A stretch of 64,000 nucleotides of DNA. Origin: Rana temporaria (Eukaryota; Chordata; Amphibia; Anura; Ranidae). Below, one piece after another: positions 45,605 to 58,612 of the stretch. The DNA lies in contig NC_053491.1 in NCBI RefSeq assembly GCF_905171775.1, positions 398,081,838-398,145,837 of the forward strand. The letters run 5' to 3'. The notes beneath the pieces are model-generated. The model was not told where the DNA came from. It did no database searches and was given only the letters and a program-made list of their open reading frames with translations. A program made the translations under genes and the position numbers. Position 1 is the stretch's first letter, and each line of letters begins with the position of its first letter.

Positions 45605-45989
45605 CTGTGACATGACAATGTATTCACTGTTAATATAACAGAAACAGATCCAAGTACCCCACTGGAGTACACAATGAATGCAGATGATTGTTGGGTACAA
45701 TTGGGGAGCATCCTGGAAATGCAATAAGATAGGCCCACTTTAAAATTACCTTTGTCATCAAAAGAGAATATAACTATTATTATACAACACAATATTGCAC
45801 ACATGTATTTTATCCACTATACCATTGTGAATTTGGTCTATTTTACTCCAGGATTATTAAAATGAAAACTACTTGAACAGTAGTTTTTACATAATAGCAT
45901 ACATTATATTATCCACTATTGGCATTAGAAACAAAAATACAATAGACCAGGTGTATAAAGTAGTTAGCAAATACTCATTTTATAGTTAA

Positions 45990-46440
45990 AGGGGTTGTAA
46001 AGGTTCAAATATAAAAAATTAAAATAAATATGTCATACTTACCTCCACTGTGCAGCTCGTTTTGCACAGAGTGGCCCCAATCCTGGTCTTCTGGGGTCCC
46101 TCGGCGGCTGTCTCTGCTCCTTCCCACATCAGCTAACCCCCTTCATGGCAAACTCTCTCCCAAGGGGGTTAGCTTGCGAGCACGCTCCCGTTATAGCCGC
46201 CGGCTGTATCACTCGGCCCTGCCCCGGCACTCCATGTCATTGGTTTGATTGACAGCAGCGGGAGCCAATGAGTCATCCAATGAATGAGCAGAGAAGAGCT
46301 GAAAAGCCCAGTCGAGAAGCCTGCTATTTTACGACGTGGGACTTTTGAGGGCTCAGGTAAGTAAACCGGGGGGCTGGAAAACATCCAATGTTTTTTCACC
46401 TTAATGCATAGAATGCATTAAGGTGAAAAAACATTAACCT
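45990..46440. mobile_element. piggyBac-like TTAA MITE, 451 bp
   Basis: TTAA at 45986-45989 and 46441-46444. The left end AGGGGTTGTAAAGGTT and right end (reverse complement) AGGTTAATGTTTTTTCACC flank the same interior as the copy at 24470-24885. A palindrome aaaacat..caccttaatgcat lies at 46388-46432. Its right TTAA is also the left TTAA of the next element. Confidence 0.83.
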
Positions 46441-46444
46441 TTAA

Positions 46445-47712
46445 CCACTTCCCGCCCGGCCTATGGCCGATTTACGTCCGGGAAGTGGTTATGAAATCCT
46501 GACAGGACGTTCTAGAACGTCCTGCAGGATTTCATGCCGCGCGCGCCCGTGGGGGCGCGCATCGCGGCGATCGGTGATGCAGGGTGTCAGTCTGACACCC
46601 TGCATCTCCGATCTCGGTAAAGAGCCTCCGGCGGAGACTCTTTACCACGTGATCAGCCGTGTCCAACCACGGCTGATCACGATGTAAACAGGAAGAGCCG
46701 CCGATGGCTCTTCCTCACTCGCGTCTGACAGACGCGAGTAGAGGATAGCCGATCGGCGGCTCTCCTGACAGGGGGGGTTAGCGCTGATTGTTTATCAGCG
46801 CAGCCCCCCCTCGGATCGCCACACTGGACCACCAGGGATGCCCACCCTGGAGCACCAGGGTGGGCAAAAAAAAAAAAAAAAGCCAAAAAAAAAAAAAAAA
46901 AGTCTAAAAAATAAATAAAATAAAAAACAAAGAAAAAAGATGCCAGTCAGTGCCCACAAATGGGCACTGACTGGCAACAATCAGTGCTGCCACCCCAGTG
47001 TCCATCAGCGCCACCCCAGTGTCCATCAGCGCCACCCCAGTGTCCATCAGTGCCACCCCACAGTGCCCATCCATGCCCAGTGCCCACCTAGCAGTGCCCA
47101 TCTGTGCCACCCATAAGTATCCATCAGTGCCGCCCATGAGTGCCCATCTGTGCCGCCTATGAGTGCCCAGTGCCGCCCATGAGTGCCCATCAGTGCCGCC
47201 TATGTGTGCCCATCAGTGCCGCCTATGTGTGCCCATCAGTGCCGCCTATGTGTGCCCATCAGTGCCGCCTATGTGTGCCCATCAGTGCCGCCTATGTGTG
47301 CCCATCAGTGTCGCATACCAGCGCCGCCAATCAGTGCCACCTCATCTGTGCCCGTCAGTACTACCTCATCGATGTCCATCAGTGCCATCTCATCGGTGCC
47401 CATTAGTGCCGCCATATCAGTGCCCGTAATTGAAAGAGAAAACTTATTTACAAAAAAATTAACAGAAAAAAATAAAAACGTAATTTTTTTTCCAAATTTT
47501 CAGCCTTTTTTTAGTTGTTGCGCAAAAAAAAAAAATCGCAGAGGTGATCAAATACCACCAAAAGAAAGCTCTATTTGTGGGTAAAAAAGGACGCCAATTT
47601 TGTTTGGGTACAGTGTAGCATGACCGCGCAATTGCCATTCAAAGTGCGACAGTGCTGAAAGCTGAAAATTGGCTTGGGCGGGAAGCTGCGTAAGTACCTG
47701 GTATGGAAGTGG
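46445..47712. repeat. Hairpin-chain TTAA element, copy 3, 1268 bp (most complete)
   Basis: TTAA at 46441-46444 and 47713-47716; ends CCACTTCCCGCCC and (reverse complement) CCACTTCCATACC. The first 530 bp is a row of about ten back-to-back hairpins: 46491-46535, 46569-46613, 46616-46646, 46648-46681, 46691-46714, 46717-46739, 46747-46761, 46781-46801 and 46941-46976 are the clearest. Tandem repeats of 21-23 bp follow (46995-47060 and 47150-47310), then the shared module (47530-47660). No long non-repetitive frame. Confidence 0.8.
47150..47310. repeat. 23-bp tandem repeat, about 6-7 units
   Basis: Unit tgtgcccatcagtgccgcct plus atg, inside the hairpin-chain element. Cys/Pro/Ile-rich open frames of 88-133 codons over it are by-products of the repeat. 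Confidence 0.95.
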
Positions 47713-49405
47713 TTAAAGTGTCCCTAATCCAAAATCTGTTTTTTTAAATTTTGGACAGAGTGGTAAGAGATCAGAACCACTGGTAGGTATTAATTACTGT
47801 CTTTGTGATGCAGCCTCTCGATTTGTCCTGGTGACCACCATCAAAAACCATTGCACAGAGCAGGCAAGTAAAACATGTTTATTAAAAAAGCTTTACAAAA
47901 AACACTTTCTGCACACGCTATAGCCAAAAGATGGCTACAGCATGGGCTTCCAGTGCCAGGAGGGTGTCAATTGACGTCCTCCTGTGATCACGCTGCTCGT
48001 GCACTCTGTAATAGTCTAGTAACGGGCCAGTCACAGCGGCCCTTTACCACGTGATTAGCTGTCAGCCAATGACAGCTGATCACTGAAGTAAACATAAGCC
48101 GATCTGCTTTTCTTTCCCCTCACGAACATAGATTTTTACATACTGTCCCTGGTTTTACTGAGCCTGGCAACCCTGATCGGGCCCCCTAGTGGAATGGGGC
48201 CCTCGGGCAGTGCCCGAGTCACTCAATGGTCAAGTCCGCCCCTGCTGGAGAGTACTGTATGAAGGTCTGGCAGCAGGGTGAACATGGTGGATGTTAGTAA
48301 CTAGTAGCAACCATCCACTACAGATATAACTATACAATAATTGTCAACCAATTTTATAGACCTGTATCCTAGTAATATTTAGGGTTTTTGTGTCTCTCCG
48401 CCCTGTGTTCTTTTGTTCGCTCTGTCTTTTTAGCTCTCTCCCTGCCCTGAGCAGACTGCAGAGCTGTAATGAATGCCAAGTGGCGCTGCCACTTCTCTCT
48501 TCATTTGTAGCTTGTGGTTCGGCTCCACTGGAGCTTAAAAGAACAAATCCTTCAGTGAGAGAAAAATACCCAGACCTAACCAGGAGAGTGCATGACACTG
48601 TCACTTCTTCCTCTGAAAATTTGCTAAAGTGACACAGAGCCGAAGAAAATATAAGAAATGTATTTATAGCTCTCCTCCTCATATTCAGAGAACTGGTGAC
48701 CACACCGAATGCAACCAGGTACTTTCTTCATATATACAGAGTGTTTCAATGCAGAAGCCCCATTTCTACAACAGAAACAAATATTCCATGTATGCCAAAT
48801 CTTTAAAACTGTGCATGTACACGCTGTACTTTCTCTTATTCTGAACATAGTATTAGTTATGGATGACCAATTGGCACCAATTAAAAAATATAAAATTATA
48901 CTTCTAGGGCTTTTCTCTTATCAGTCCACCAGGGCCTCAACAAAATTTCATGCCAACATCAAAGGATTCTGAATCGAGAACCTCTATAATGTCATATTCA
49001 AAGGATAGTATAGCCTCAGGATGTGCTTAAATTCTAACAGAATGAAGTTAAACTGGAGTGAAGCGACCGCTTGCAACAAGTATCAATGAACCCACCTGTG
49101 CACCATTCTACACATTAACACATGCCTGGCTTTGTATTAAAACCACAATTCACTACTACATGATTAGCTAGTCAGATACATCTCTTATAATGGGTCAGCA
49201 TCCTGCAGTACGTGGGAAAAAAATTACCCCAGTTTAAAAAATCACTTGCCCCATATTGCGCGCCAGTAGATGCTTTAGGTTTGCTATAAAATCCTAGACT
49301 TCAGCTTTAATTAAGGTTACAATGGTCAAGCTTGGTACAATATAAAGAATGCATGTCTTATACCCGAGGGACTGCTGGGAAGATAAAAATCATTGTAGTA
49401 GTTTC

Positions 49406-49431
49406 TACTACTACTACTACTACTACTACAA
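49406..49431. repeat. (ACT)n microsatellite
   Basis: About nine ACT units in an anxa4 intron. Confidence 0.95.
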
Positions 49432-50844
49432 CAGTGATCACAGCAATTTTACAGGTCCTGTGCCAAGCAGCTCCCCTTCTGATTAGTGACCATAGGAAGG
49501 TGGGGTGGAGGGGATTGTTTGTTGGGCACCAACCCCATTCATAAAATGCCTTTTGTTTTTTATAAATAAAAGGCATTCTGTGATTGGACAAGGTGGAAAG
49601 GGACAGAGACATCAAGATCTCAACCTCATCTTATCAGAGAATGCCCTTTATATCTGCGGTGTCTGCCTGCATGTGTGGGAAACCCCATGCTTGTGCGCAG
49701 ATGTGCCACAGGTCTGACGGGTTCCAAATCAGTGGTCATCAGTAAAACTGCCTTTTGTGATCTGCAACATGCACATCCCAGGAGGCAGAAGGGGTGTTAC
49801 GTCATTCTCTACTAGAAAGGAAAACATAAAAGGTCAGAAACAAAAAAAACAAAAAAAAAAATCTAATTGTGTGATAGGGATCCAGGTAGAAAAAGGTTGT
49901 TTGTTTTATTGGGTGAAGGTCTGCTTTAAAAGCTCTCGTTTTTCTATAAGAAAAAAGGTACAGTGTGCTTTGAAAGGCCATAATAGAGAGTCTGGCAATG
50001 TTTTAGTTATATGGGTTAACAAAACCTTTAAGCCTCGCAAACACTACTGGGTTAAACAGAAAAAAAAAAAAACTGACAGCTCAGGTCAGAGCCACTGTAC
50101 CAACAATCTGATGCTAGTACAGATCTCCCCTGCTGTGCCTTTGTGTTCTGACATGGGAACGTCCCCCCAGCCAGAACACTCTGGTTAGCACTCTCTGCCA
50201 TTAGCGGAGAGCGCTGACCGGGAGGCGGTAGGCAGACCTTTTTACGGTCATAACCATTTAACAGAAGCCAGCCAAACAGCCGGCTTATTTCAGACTGGCT
50301 GCCATACACATGGGCCAAATAATAGCTGGCTTCTATTGAATCACCCAATGCCATCCAACATGCAGCCCGTGTGTACTAGGCTTTAAAGGAATACAATGGT
50401 GTCACTTTCCCACCAGCAGCCTAATGGCCAGCCAATGAAGAAGCTACAACATACTGATAAGCTCTGTATTCGGTTTACTCTGTTCTCTCCTCAAGACAGA
50501 CTTGGGTTCATATGATGGCTGCATTTTCAAACGAATACTTAAAATCCAAAGTGTTTTTGGTCATACTTTTCTTCTGGGTCACAGGAGCACACTTACTTTT
50601 CCACTCCCCTGACCCAGATTCAGGCAACAACCCACAGGCTGAAGCCCACTGTTAACTAATGTCACAGAGCCACTCTAGACAATGTCAAGATCCACCCAAA
50701 TTCCTGATCCGCAGCTGGCTCAGCTTCTCAGCACACGTTGTAGTAGACAGATGCTGCAGCCATAGAGGGAAGTGTGAAGAATGTTTTTTTTTGTTATTCC
50801 CACACTTGTCCTTCAACAGCTTTAATTGAGAGATTATACTAGAT

Positions 50845-51010
<166 letters not shown>

Positions 51011-51544
51011 CTCTGAAGTTCACAGGAAAAAAAGGTTTCTGCAGGAGGCATTAAGAAAACTGATAAAACTGGAAGGGGATACAAAGTTGTATGCAGTGCA
51101 GAGAACACCAATACTCTGAGGTAGAGGCTGTGTTGTACGTAGAACTGGCAGCAGAGCTTATAAAAACCAAGAAACAATATCCATTTTAGCATAAAAAAAA
51201 ACAGTTGTGAAGAATAAATAGCAGATGTGCCATTAGGTACTCCTCAATGCAGCATAAACATTATTCATTTTCCAGTATACACACACACACACACACACAC
51301 GATCACATTGGTGGTGTTCTGTGTTCAAGTTCTCATTTCAAATCTCAGCAGCCTCATTTGTGTTTTGGTATAAGCAATGATAATTTTAAGCGTAGAGAAA
51401 GAAGAAGCTGCTCTTAGTGTATATTCGATATAGAGATTTCATAGACTGGAACCTCTAGAGATCGCCCAGCTCTGCTCTCTGTATTGAATTTGCTCACGGA
51501 TGTAATATGCTGTAAAAGATTTAATTGAGCAGCGGATAACGCAC

Positions 51545-51603
51545 CTTCATGGATTTATACAATCTTTCGGCAAAGTAACCAGGCTTGCTCCTTGTACATT
51601 TCA
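51545..51603 (-). CDS. anxa4: Annexin A4, 59-nt exon: repeat III/IV linker
   Basis: Acceptor cttgcAG before 51603; donor gtgcgt after 51545. The exon is 59 nt, the conserved annexin size. Two leading bases complete a Val codon split with the 96-nt exon, then KCTRSKPGYFAERLYKSMK follows. The final MK precedes GLGTDD of the next exon, giving the M-K-G-x-G-T-D calcium loop. YFAERLYKSMK is close to vertebrate A4. Confidence 0.96.
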
Positions 51604-52591
51604 CTGCAAGGGAAAATTCATAATAGATTAGAAGAGACTTCATAATTGAACAGTATTAATGCAATAGTGGCCACCGACCGACTTAGGGTAAAAGTGATTC
51701 TGTTGCCAACTTTAAAAAAGTGAAAAGGCTGCATCTTTGCAAAGAACCAATTAAAACCTGTCCCACTGCCGAACTTGTCAGCATCCAGCACATGTCTAGA
51801 GGGGTCAAATATCTGGTCCCCTGTTGTCCCCTGTCGTTCCTTCTGCCAATTCCTACCTCACTAATGTGAGGTGCAGCTAGGTAGGGGCCAGCAAAGGAAA
51901 GCACAGATCGCAGGAGAGGGTGCCAACATTTGACATAGAAGTGTTTAAAGCAGATGATTTTTCAACAAGTTATGGTCTTCAACACTGTAAAGTTCAGCGG
52001 CACAAGCAGCAGAACAAGTAAAATCAGCACAGTGGGCATTACTCGTCTTCAATATGATGTTTCCCCTGTGCTGCTGTCTCCCAGTGTAGTAGAAATCTTC
52101 TTCCTCTAATGCCCTCCTACCTTCACCGTCATAACCTCCAAGTGCAGCGGGGTTAATAGAGCAAAAAGAGCTGTGACAGGCACTTATCACCATTGGCCGA
52201 CTATGCCTGCCCATTCCACCCCTCCTCCATTCATAAAAGCTTTAACCACCACCACACTCATAAGAGTACACCGGGGTGGAGGTGGTGGGGCAATATCGGA
52301 AGAGGAAGATTTATTATAAACCAGGAAATAGCAGCACAGGATACACATCACACTGTGGTAACATCCCCAATGCTATTTTGTAACCAAACTTAAGCTTTAA
52401 TTGTTATTTTATGGCAACAGGGTCTCTTCTAAATATAACACATGATGTCTAGTTCTTAATGACAATTTTGCGTTACGTTAAACATTTTTTCAATCATCCT
52501 TCCTCCACCGACCAGCCATTCTAGAGAAAGAGGGGTAAAGGTCTATCTCTGGAGAACAAACAGCAAGAGAACAAGATGACAAAACACCTAC
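51604..52591 (-). other. anxa4 intron, 988 bp
   Basis: Donor gtaggt at 52591, acceptor cag at 51604. Phase 1. Short repeat fragments only; no exon. Confidence 0.8.
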
Positions 52592-52687
52592 CAATGGCCA
52601 GGAGAGCATCTTCAAAGTTTCCAGACATCTCAGATTTTATACTGGCCTCAATATCTTTTTTTGAAATCTTTTTATATTCATCGAAAA
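52592..52687 (-). CDS. anxa4: Annexin A4, 96-nt exon: second half of repeat III
   Basis: Acceptor ttttttacAG before 52687, donor gtaggt after 52592. Length 96 nt, the conserved size. It encodes (V)FDEYKKISKKDIEASIKSEM then SGNFEDALLAI and the first base of Val. The acidic residue in KSEMSGN is in the position that caps the repeat III calcium site. Both introns are phase 1 at entry and exit in the sense that one base is left before each. Confidence 0.97.
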
Positions 52688-55424
52688 CTGTAAAAAAAAA
52701 AAAAAAGAGAAGTGAGAAGAAAAGGCCATCTCAAGCTGTTCTCAGACTACATACTTCAAAGAACATGGACAAAATGAATGCCTCAAAACAGTGTTGAGAA
52801 ATTGGGTAATACGAGGACTCTGATCGACTAAATATAGCATTTTTATCATAAATATGGAATTGTGCCTGTCAGTTAAAAACATATTTTTAGGCAAAATAAA
52901 ATGTCTTGAATGATTATACTTGACAGATATTTACCGACGTTTGAAATGTTTGTTTGGGTGGGGTAGGAAAGGGGTAAGGGTAAACATGGTAATGTATATT
53001 CCCACTGGTTGTGAAATGCATCTTGCTTTTATTATGTATGTGTAAATTAAAAATCAATAAAATATAAAAGTAAAAAAGAAAAAAAAAATATATTGTTTTG
53101 CCGCGTTTAGGTTTAGAAGTGTTTATTTCCTTCAAATAGTCAAAAATGTATCTCCGTTAAAAACACCTGTAAACGAAACGTGGTTAAACGCGAGTTACTG
53201 TGTTTACAAGCTGTTACAGGCATTTGGCGTTTCAAATGCCTTTGAACATCCGTCCTGAACATTGTTTTTGCTTTACAAAAATGCTTTTAACTCAACTGCC
53301 TAGAAATCACTGTAAATGACCAGTTCAGGGGCAGCTGAAAAAAATGCCTAACTGCTCCTAAATGTCTGCTTACCAGCATCAGTGTACACAAAGCCTTAAA
53401 GTAATAGTAAAATCCCTTCCTGTATGTGGATGGCACTGTGGTTATTTCAATATAAATACACACACACACCACATCTTTTTTTCCTAATCGATATACAGTG
53501 TCACATGACGCAGTTCTTTCCCAGCCTGTATGCAGGGAAACATAAGTAGAAGGAGCTTCTAGTCCGCTGCTGCTGGTCAAATGTTCAAAATATCAAAAAT
53601 AAAAAACAGCCTTTGAAATACAGAGTACAGTAAAACATGTTTATATCAACAAGCTGTTCTAAATTGTCATAGAAATATATTCTTGATATAAAATCTTATT
53701 TTTTTATTGGCAATAACTGACAGTCTTAGAATAAGAGGTTAGGCAAAGCCTCCATCAATCTGCATGTAATATTCTACTCCCATTGCGTTTAGCTGGTTAG
53801 TGGGCATGAGGAGGGAGGGAGTGGGCTGTCATTTATCACTGTGTATACACCCACATGTGTAACTCTATAGTAACACGGGCTGCTCAGATGTGATAGAGGG
53901 AAATGCTCAGCATAGAAACTTACTGAAACCTGAGCTTGTGCAGAGCTGCAAACACTGCTCTGCAAAATTCCTAGCTGAATTGCGGACATGCGGACATGGA
54001 CAGAATGGGGAGAGAGAGAGAGCGCGCGCGAGCGTGGGGTCAACCAGTTTTTTTTTTTTGCAGAATACAAATCCCATAGAGTATGAACAGTATACACCAT
54101 TTACTGAAAGTTTTTGACAGAACAGAAATAACAAGCATATTTGAACATTACAAGCATTTTCTAAGAGCTAAATAAAAAAAAAAGTAAATGGTATTGTCTT
54201 CCACTCCCAGACACCACATCTGGGAAACACACTGCCTTTTGGGGGGGTGCTGGTCACGGCCAACCCTTATGCTTTAATGTTCTTCATTGAAGATAGATAT
54301 ACGGATAGTTTTTTTGATGCAGGTTTTGTGACACTTTAACAAACCTCAACATAAAACATCTCTAAACGTGACCTACCTCCTTAGAAAGCCCAGCTCCAGA
54401 GAAGAAGAAAAAATAAGGAAGAAGACGCCAACAAAAAAAAAAAACTGTCCTTTTGAACAGTTGTCAGTTTTAAAAATGAAACCCTCCCTCCCCCACTCTG
54501 CCTCTTGTATCATTAAATCACTTTCAAACATCCATAGCAGGTTTGAATTGGTGGCTGTCAGAAATATCTTAGCATTGTCATTTTTTACATTCCGCTTAAT
54601 GTAGGGTGAAGGGGAACAAAGAGGATGCTCCAACACCACCAGCAAGCGTGTTCCAGGATCATCTGGTTACAGACAAAAGGGGAGTGGGAAGCAGAAGGTA
54701 TACTACCGAGCAGGTACTCTGTCCTCATTTTTCGACTCTATTGAACCTTTACACAGATACGCCACTATTTGTGAAAACACAAGTAGCAAAGATGTACATT
54801 TTCTCATTTCTATGTGGATGCTGCCTGCTACCCTCTTGGATTAGTCCCTTGTAGCAACCCATGACTTTTCTTTGAATTAGCAGATTTTTCTTGATAAAGA
54901 CAGGCTGAATTAGGTAAACGTAGGTCTGCACTATCCTTAGGATTTGGCTTGAAGTGTAACTGAAGGAAAAACGTATTTGGTTTTGGATAGAGTGGAGAGG
55001 GATTAGAATATCCATCATGTTTCTATTGCTGCCTGTGCCCCACGCTGGGATATTCACCCGCTTATTCCTTTTAAACTTTATCATAAGAGTGAAAGTGAAA
55101 AAAAATCCTACATTTCAGTAGTAGCTGGGGAATCTTCCAATAGGGAAGTTCTGGTGACCCCACTGCCAACGAGACACAGTTTGGAGGAATTTACTCTCAC
55201 TTCCTGTTTTGGCAATGGTACAAGACATGAAGAAAAATCTTCCAAACGAGACACAGAAGGCAAAAAAAATAAAAATGGGAGGGTTATAATGCTCCCTTAC
55301 TCCGAAATGATTTTTTTTTTTTGCCTTTAGTTGTTCTTTAGGGAAGCTAACTATGCAATGTATTCAAAGAAATAAGGAGCAGAACTGAAATCAACAGAAC
55401 CAACATCAAAACAGTTCAAATTAC
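52688..55424 (-). other. anxa4 intron, 2737 bp
   Basis: Donor gtaatt at 55424, acceptor cag at 52688. It contains CA repeats (53459-53468), a GA/GC run (54007-54030) and A/T runs; no exon or clear mobile element recognised. Confidence 0.75.
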
Positions 55425-55518
55425 CTTTCAGTAAATGCTTTCTGTTTCTAGTGCAAAGAACGGTCAGAAATTTCACTTCATCTGTCCCCACTTTTTTCTC
55501 ACCAGCTTCATATAGGTC
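55425..55518 (-). CDS. anxa4: Annexin A4, 94-nt exon: first half of repeat III
   Basis: Acceptor aatttcAG before 55518, donor gtaatt after 55425; 94 nt, the conserved size. It encodes DLYEAGEKKVGTDEVKFLTV then LCTRNRKHLLK and one base of the next Val codon. EAGEKKVGTDE is the repeat III calcium-binding loop. The loop residue before GTDE is Val (codon 55489-55491), where A4 and A5 of mammals have Trp. The rest is closely A4-like. Confidence 0.97.
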
Positions 55519-55576
55519 CTGAAATTAGGATGAAAAGAATTAAGTCTACAAAAACCCTACCTTTATACTGTATATG

Positions 55577-56592
55577 TAGCATTCCTGCTTAGGAATACAT
55601 CACAGAAGAGTCAGAAATGCTAATACTAGGAATTTCAGAATCCCAGCACTACTAAAATATTCTCACAACCCAACACAGTAAACAGTAAAACTTGAGGTAG
55701 ATGGCAAAGATGGATGAGGAGAAGAAATAGCAGATTCAGACTTAACAGTACGGAAACACTCCTGCTTCCAACAACACTTTGCTTTCGTCGCCACTCCAGC
55801 CGGAGTGGGTATAGTAGTGTACCTGGACAGGCCTCTCACACCGACCTGGCAGCCAGGGTATCACTCGGAACTTTGAGGGAAACAAGTCTCTGCCACAGAC
55901 CCTTCCTAGAACTTAGATCACGGAGAAATCCTCTTTAGCAATATTTGTGCCTGGATCTCCTTCAGGTAGTTCTCAATTAGGTCACCGACTGACAGGTGGC
56001 TGACATCCAACCTTTCAGTGTCCGGTTACCTTGATCCCCGATGGATTGTCAAGGCCCTATTGGATTGCCTGTCTCTCCTCAGGCTGACTCCCCACCAAAC
56101 AGCTATGTTGCTTGGGATCTTTCTTCAGAATTGGGGACCCAGTCGATTACTGGGGTCCCGCCACAGCTTCAAATGTTCCGGGCCAACATGGTCCCGGAAC
56201 CAGGAACACTGCGTGGCACGCACACCCCGGCCTGGTAGGCCATCTCGCCGGGGGGCCGTGATGTGTGATCACCCTGAAGGTGGGTGCCACACCGGAAAAG
56301 AACCCCGCCTTAATGGCGTCTGCTCCAGAAGTACCCTCTCCCAGCATGCCCCACGAGGGAAACTCCCTCCCGATTGGCTGCTGGCAAGAGGCACCCCAGC
56401 CTGGTCTCCACTGGCGCCACCTGTCGCCCCGGAGTGGTACAGCACCCCGGTAACAACAGAGTGAGCCCACAGCACAGCCCAGCCGAAACAGAGTCCCTAA
56501 CGAATAATTACAATTAGAATCAGAGTCAATTACACTCTGATTATCCCTTAACTTTTAATAGCACCGGTACTTGGAAGTACACAGGCGCTACA
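55577..56592 (-). repeat. Possible solo LTR, about 1 kb
   Basis: On the minus strand it would begin TGTAGCGCCTGTG at 56592 and could end at a GCTACA at 55582-55577. The dyad TGTAGC...GCTACA is like the LTR fragments at 18912 and 33571. Internal GC-rich frames (56018-56475) overlap on both strands and are not convincing genes. No matching target duplication was found. Confidence 0.35.
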
Positions 56593-57524
56593 TTGTTTAT
56601 CAATATGCGAACAAATAACACAGGGGCATCTACACGCGGCTGTTTTATTTGGCCTTACACAAGCAACTTTGGATTAATACATCATTTAACATTGTCTCAA
56701 ACCTGGACTTGGCCTTCAACTGCAGCAAAGAATTTAGATCTTCTGCCCTGCCTATCAGGACTGTACAGTGTTACAAAGCAGTGTGAATCTAAAAACTAAA
56801 CAGAAATACAAATCCTTTGGCAGGAAAACTTGTGTAATTCATCAGTATAATTATCTGATTGTAAGAAAACTGCAGCACAGTACAATCTGTATTGGGTTTT
56901 GGTATTTCCACTACAGAACGAGAGAGAGCAAATTAGAGAATGAGTCCTTTCCTGATTAGCCTTTGGGAAAAAAAAAGCCTGTCCTGATTGGCCAAAGTAG
57001 ACACTGTCCAACTCTCCAGTGCAGTCAATCACAGAAAGCCTTAATGTATTGATAAAAATACAATGCTTCTCCTGAATGGTGAAGAAGCACTACTAAGCCC
57101 AACGCTCTTCAATTCTGGCAAACCAATGGTACTAATTCAGCCATTGGATATAACATTCTCTGGTCAACCACCAAATGTAAACAAAGGGGCCAGGAATGCT
57201 GACCAACGTTACCCAATATGGCAAGGGAATATCTCAGGTGACTGTCAGAAACCATGAAACATACAGAGACAGAAAATGCAGGAAAAAAAAAAAAAAGAGA
57301 ACACCACCTTTTAATAAAGTGGTAACCATAGTACAACATAGTCAAAACATAGCCAGGGTTCTGTAGCCAGAGCAGGTAGTCCAAAACAAGCCAGGAAAAT
57401 CAGGAAGCCAGAGATCAGTGTAGTCAGAGGCAGCAGACAGGATCAGGAACTAGAAGGGATGTCAGCCAGGCCAGTCTTCAACAGGAACACAGCAGAGAGT
57501 CTCTAGTAAGGATAAGCTTAGGGG

Positions 57525-57665
57525 TGTTCACACACGCACGTGCAGAGCCTGCCAGGAAGTCAGCACTGCGCTAATCACAGGTAGCATGACAGTTAGCGTG
57601 ACAGTTCCCGATCTGTGCAGCCGCAGTGCTGACTTCCTGGCGGGCTCTGCACGTGCAGCTGCAAA
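57525..57665. repeat. Imperfect inverted repeat, arms about 60 bp
   Basis: The arms cacgtgcagagcctgccagg (57538) and cctggcgggctctgcacgtg (57636-57655) are complementary with few mismatches and continue inwards through aagtcagcactgcg. The loop contains tagcatgacagttagcgtga. It is likely a small foldback or MITE; termini are not defined. Confidence 0.7.
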
Positions 57666-58612
57666 CACGCCTGAGTTCATCCTTAGTCTCTAGATTGACC
57701 AAGGCGAAGGCGCTAAATAAATGAGACAAGCAGTTTAAATACCTAGAAGGGCTGGCTGTGGGCTAGACTGAAGAGGTGAACGTAAAGGTGGCAAGTATTA
57801 TACTGACAAAATTACAACTGCATCAAAGCTTATCATAAAGAAACCGCACCATTGAGTCCATGATACATAACATGTGACAGGACAATTGGATGTCCAACAG
57901 GCCAATGCGTTTCAAGGACTTGCCTCTTCCTTAGAGCCAACAGGACTGTCTCCTGCACCAGACTTAAATAATAAAGTGACACAGCTTTTATCGAATAGGG
58001 GCGTTTCGGACACTGCCCGTGGGTGATGTTTGACCATACTCATATTTCATCCATCTCCACATGATAAACAAATAGACCCGGTACATTATATCATAAAACC
58101 ACCACTTGTGATGATCTCAAGTTAAATAAAACATATAAAAAGTACCCCAAGATCCACATGCACCGGTCTCGCACAAATTGCCAGGGATGGTCTAAACATT
58201 AAACATATATGTGTGGATGTTTACTATATGTTAACATAAAATGTGATAATCTTTTGGGGATTAGCGATATATTTTCTCACCTTACAGTGTCCCCATCCTC
58301 ACTTCTAGTGAGCCACTGGCGATAGTTATTTTAATGTAATTATTTTACTTTAATTTACGGTTTTGTTCCTGGTGCCAGTGCTGGAACGCACTCCAGCATC
58401 GCCCATGCAGAAGTGCGGCCGTGCTTGGTATTCCAGCCTATATAAAACATCTCTGGCCTTCTGAAATTTACAACAAGTACATGAATTTGTCACAGGCCAA
58501 AATATTTGTCTATGACACTCTTCATGAATTCCAGGGTGAGTGTGGTGTGTTGCAGGAAAGTCCACTTTTGGTGCACTGAAATACATTTTGGCATCTTATT
58601 TAGGTCCTTTAA

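Noticed and set aside
47140..47584. Cys-rich frames of 88-133 codons
   Set aside because: They cover a 23-bp tandem repeat within the hairpin-chain element; all three frames give similar peptides.
55714..56475. Several overlapping 60-148-codon frames in GC-rich sequence
   Set aside because: Frames occur on both strands with no recognisable domain; the segment may be an LTR.
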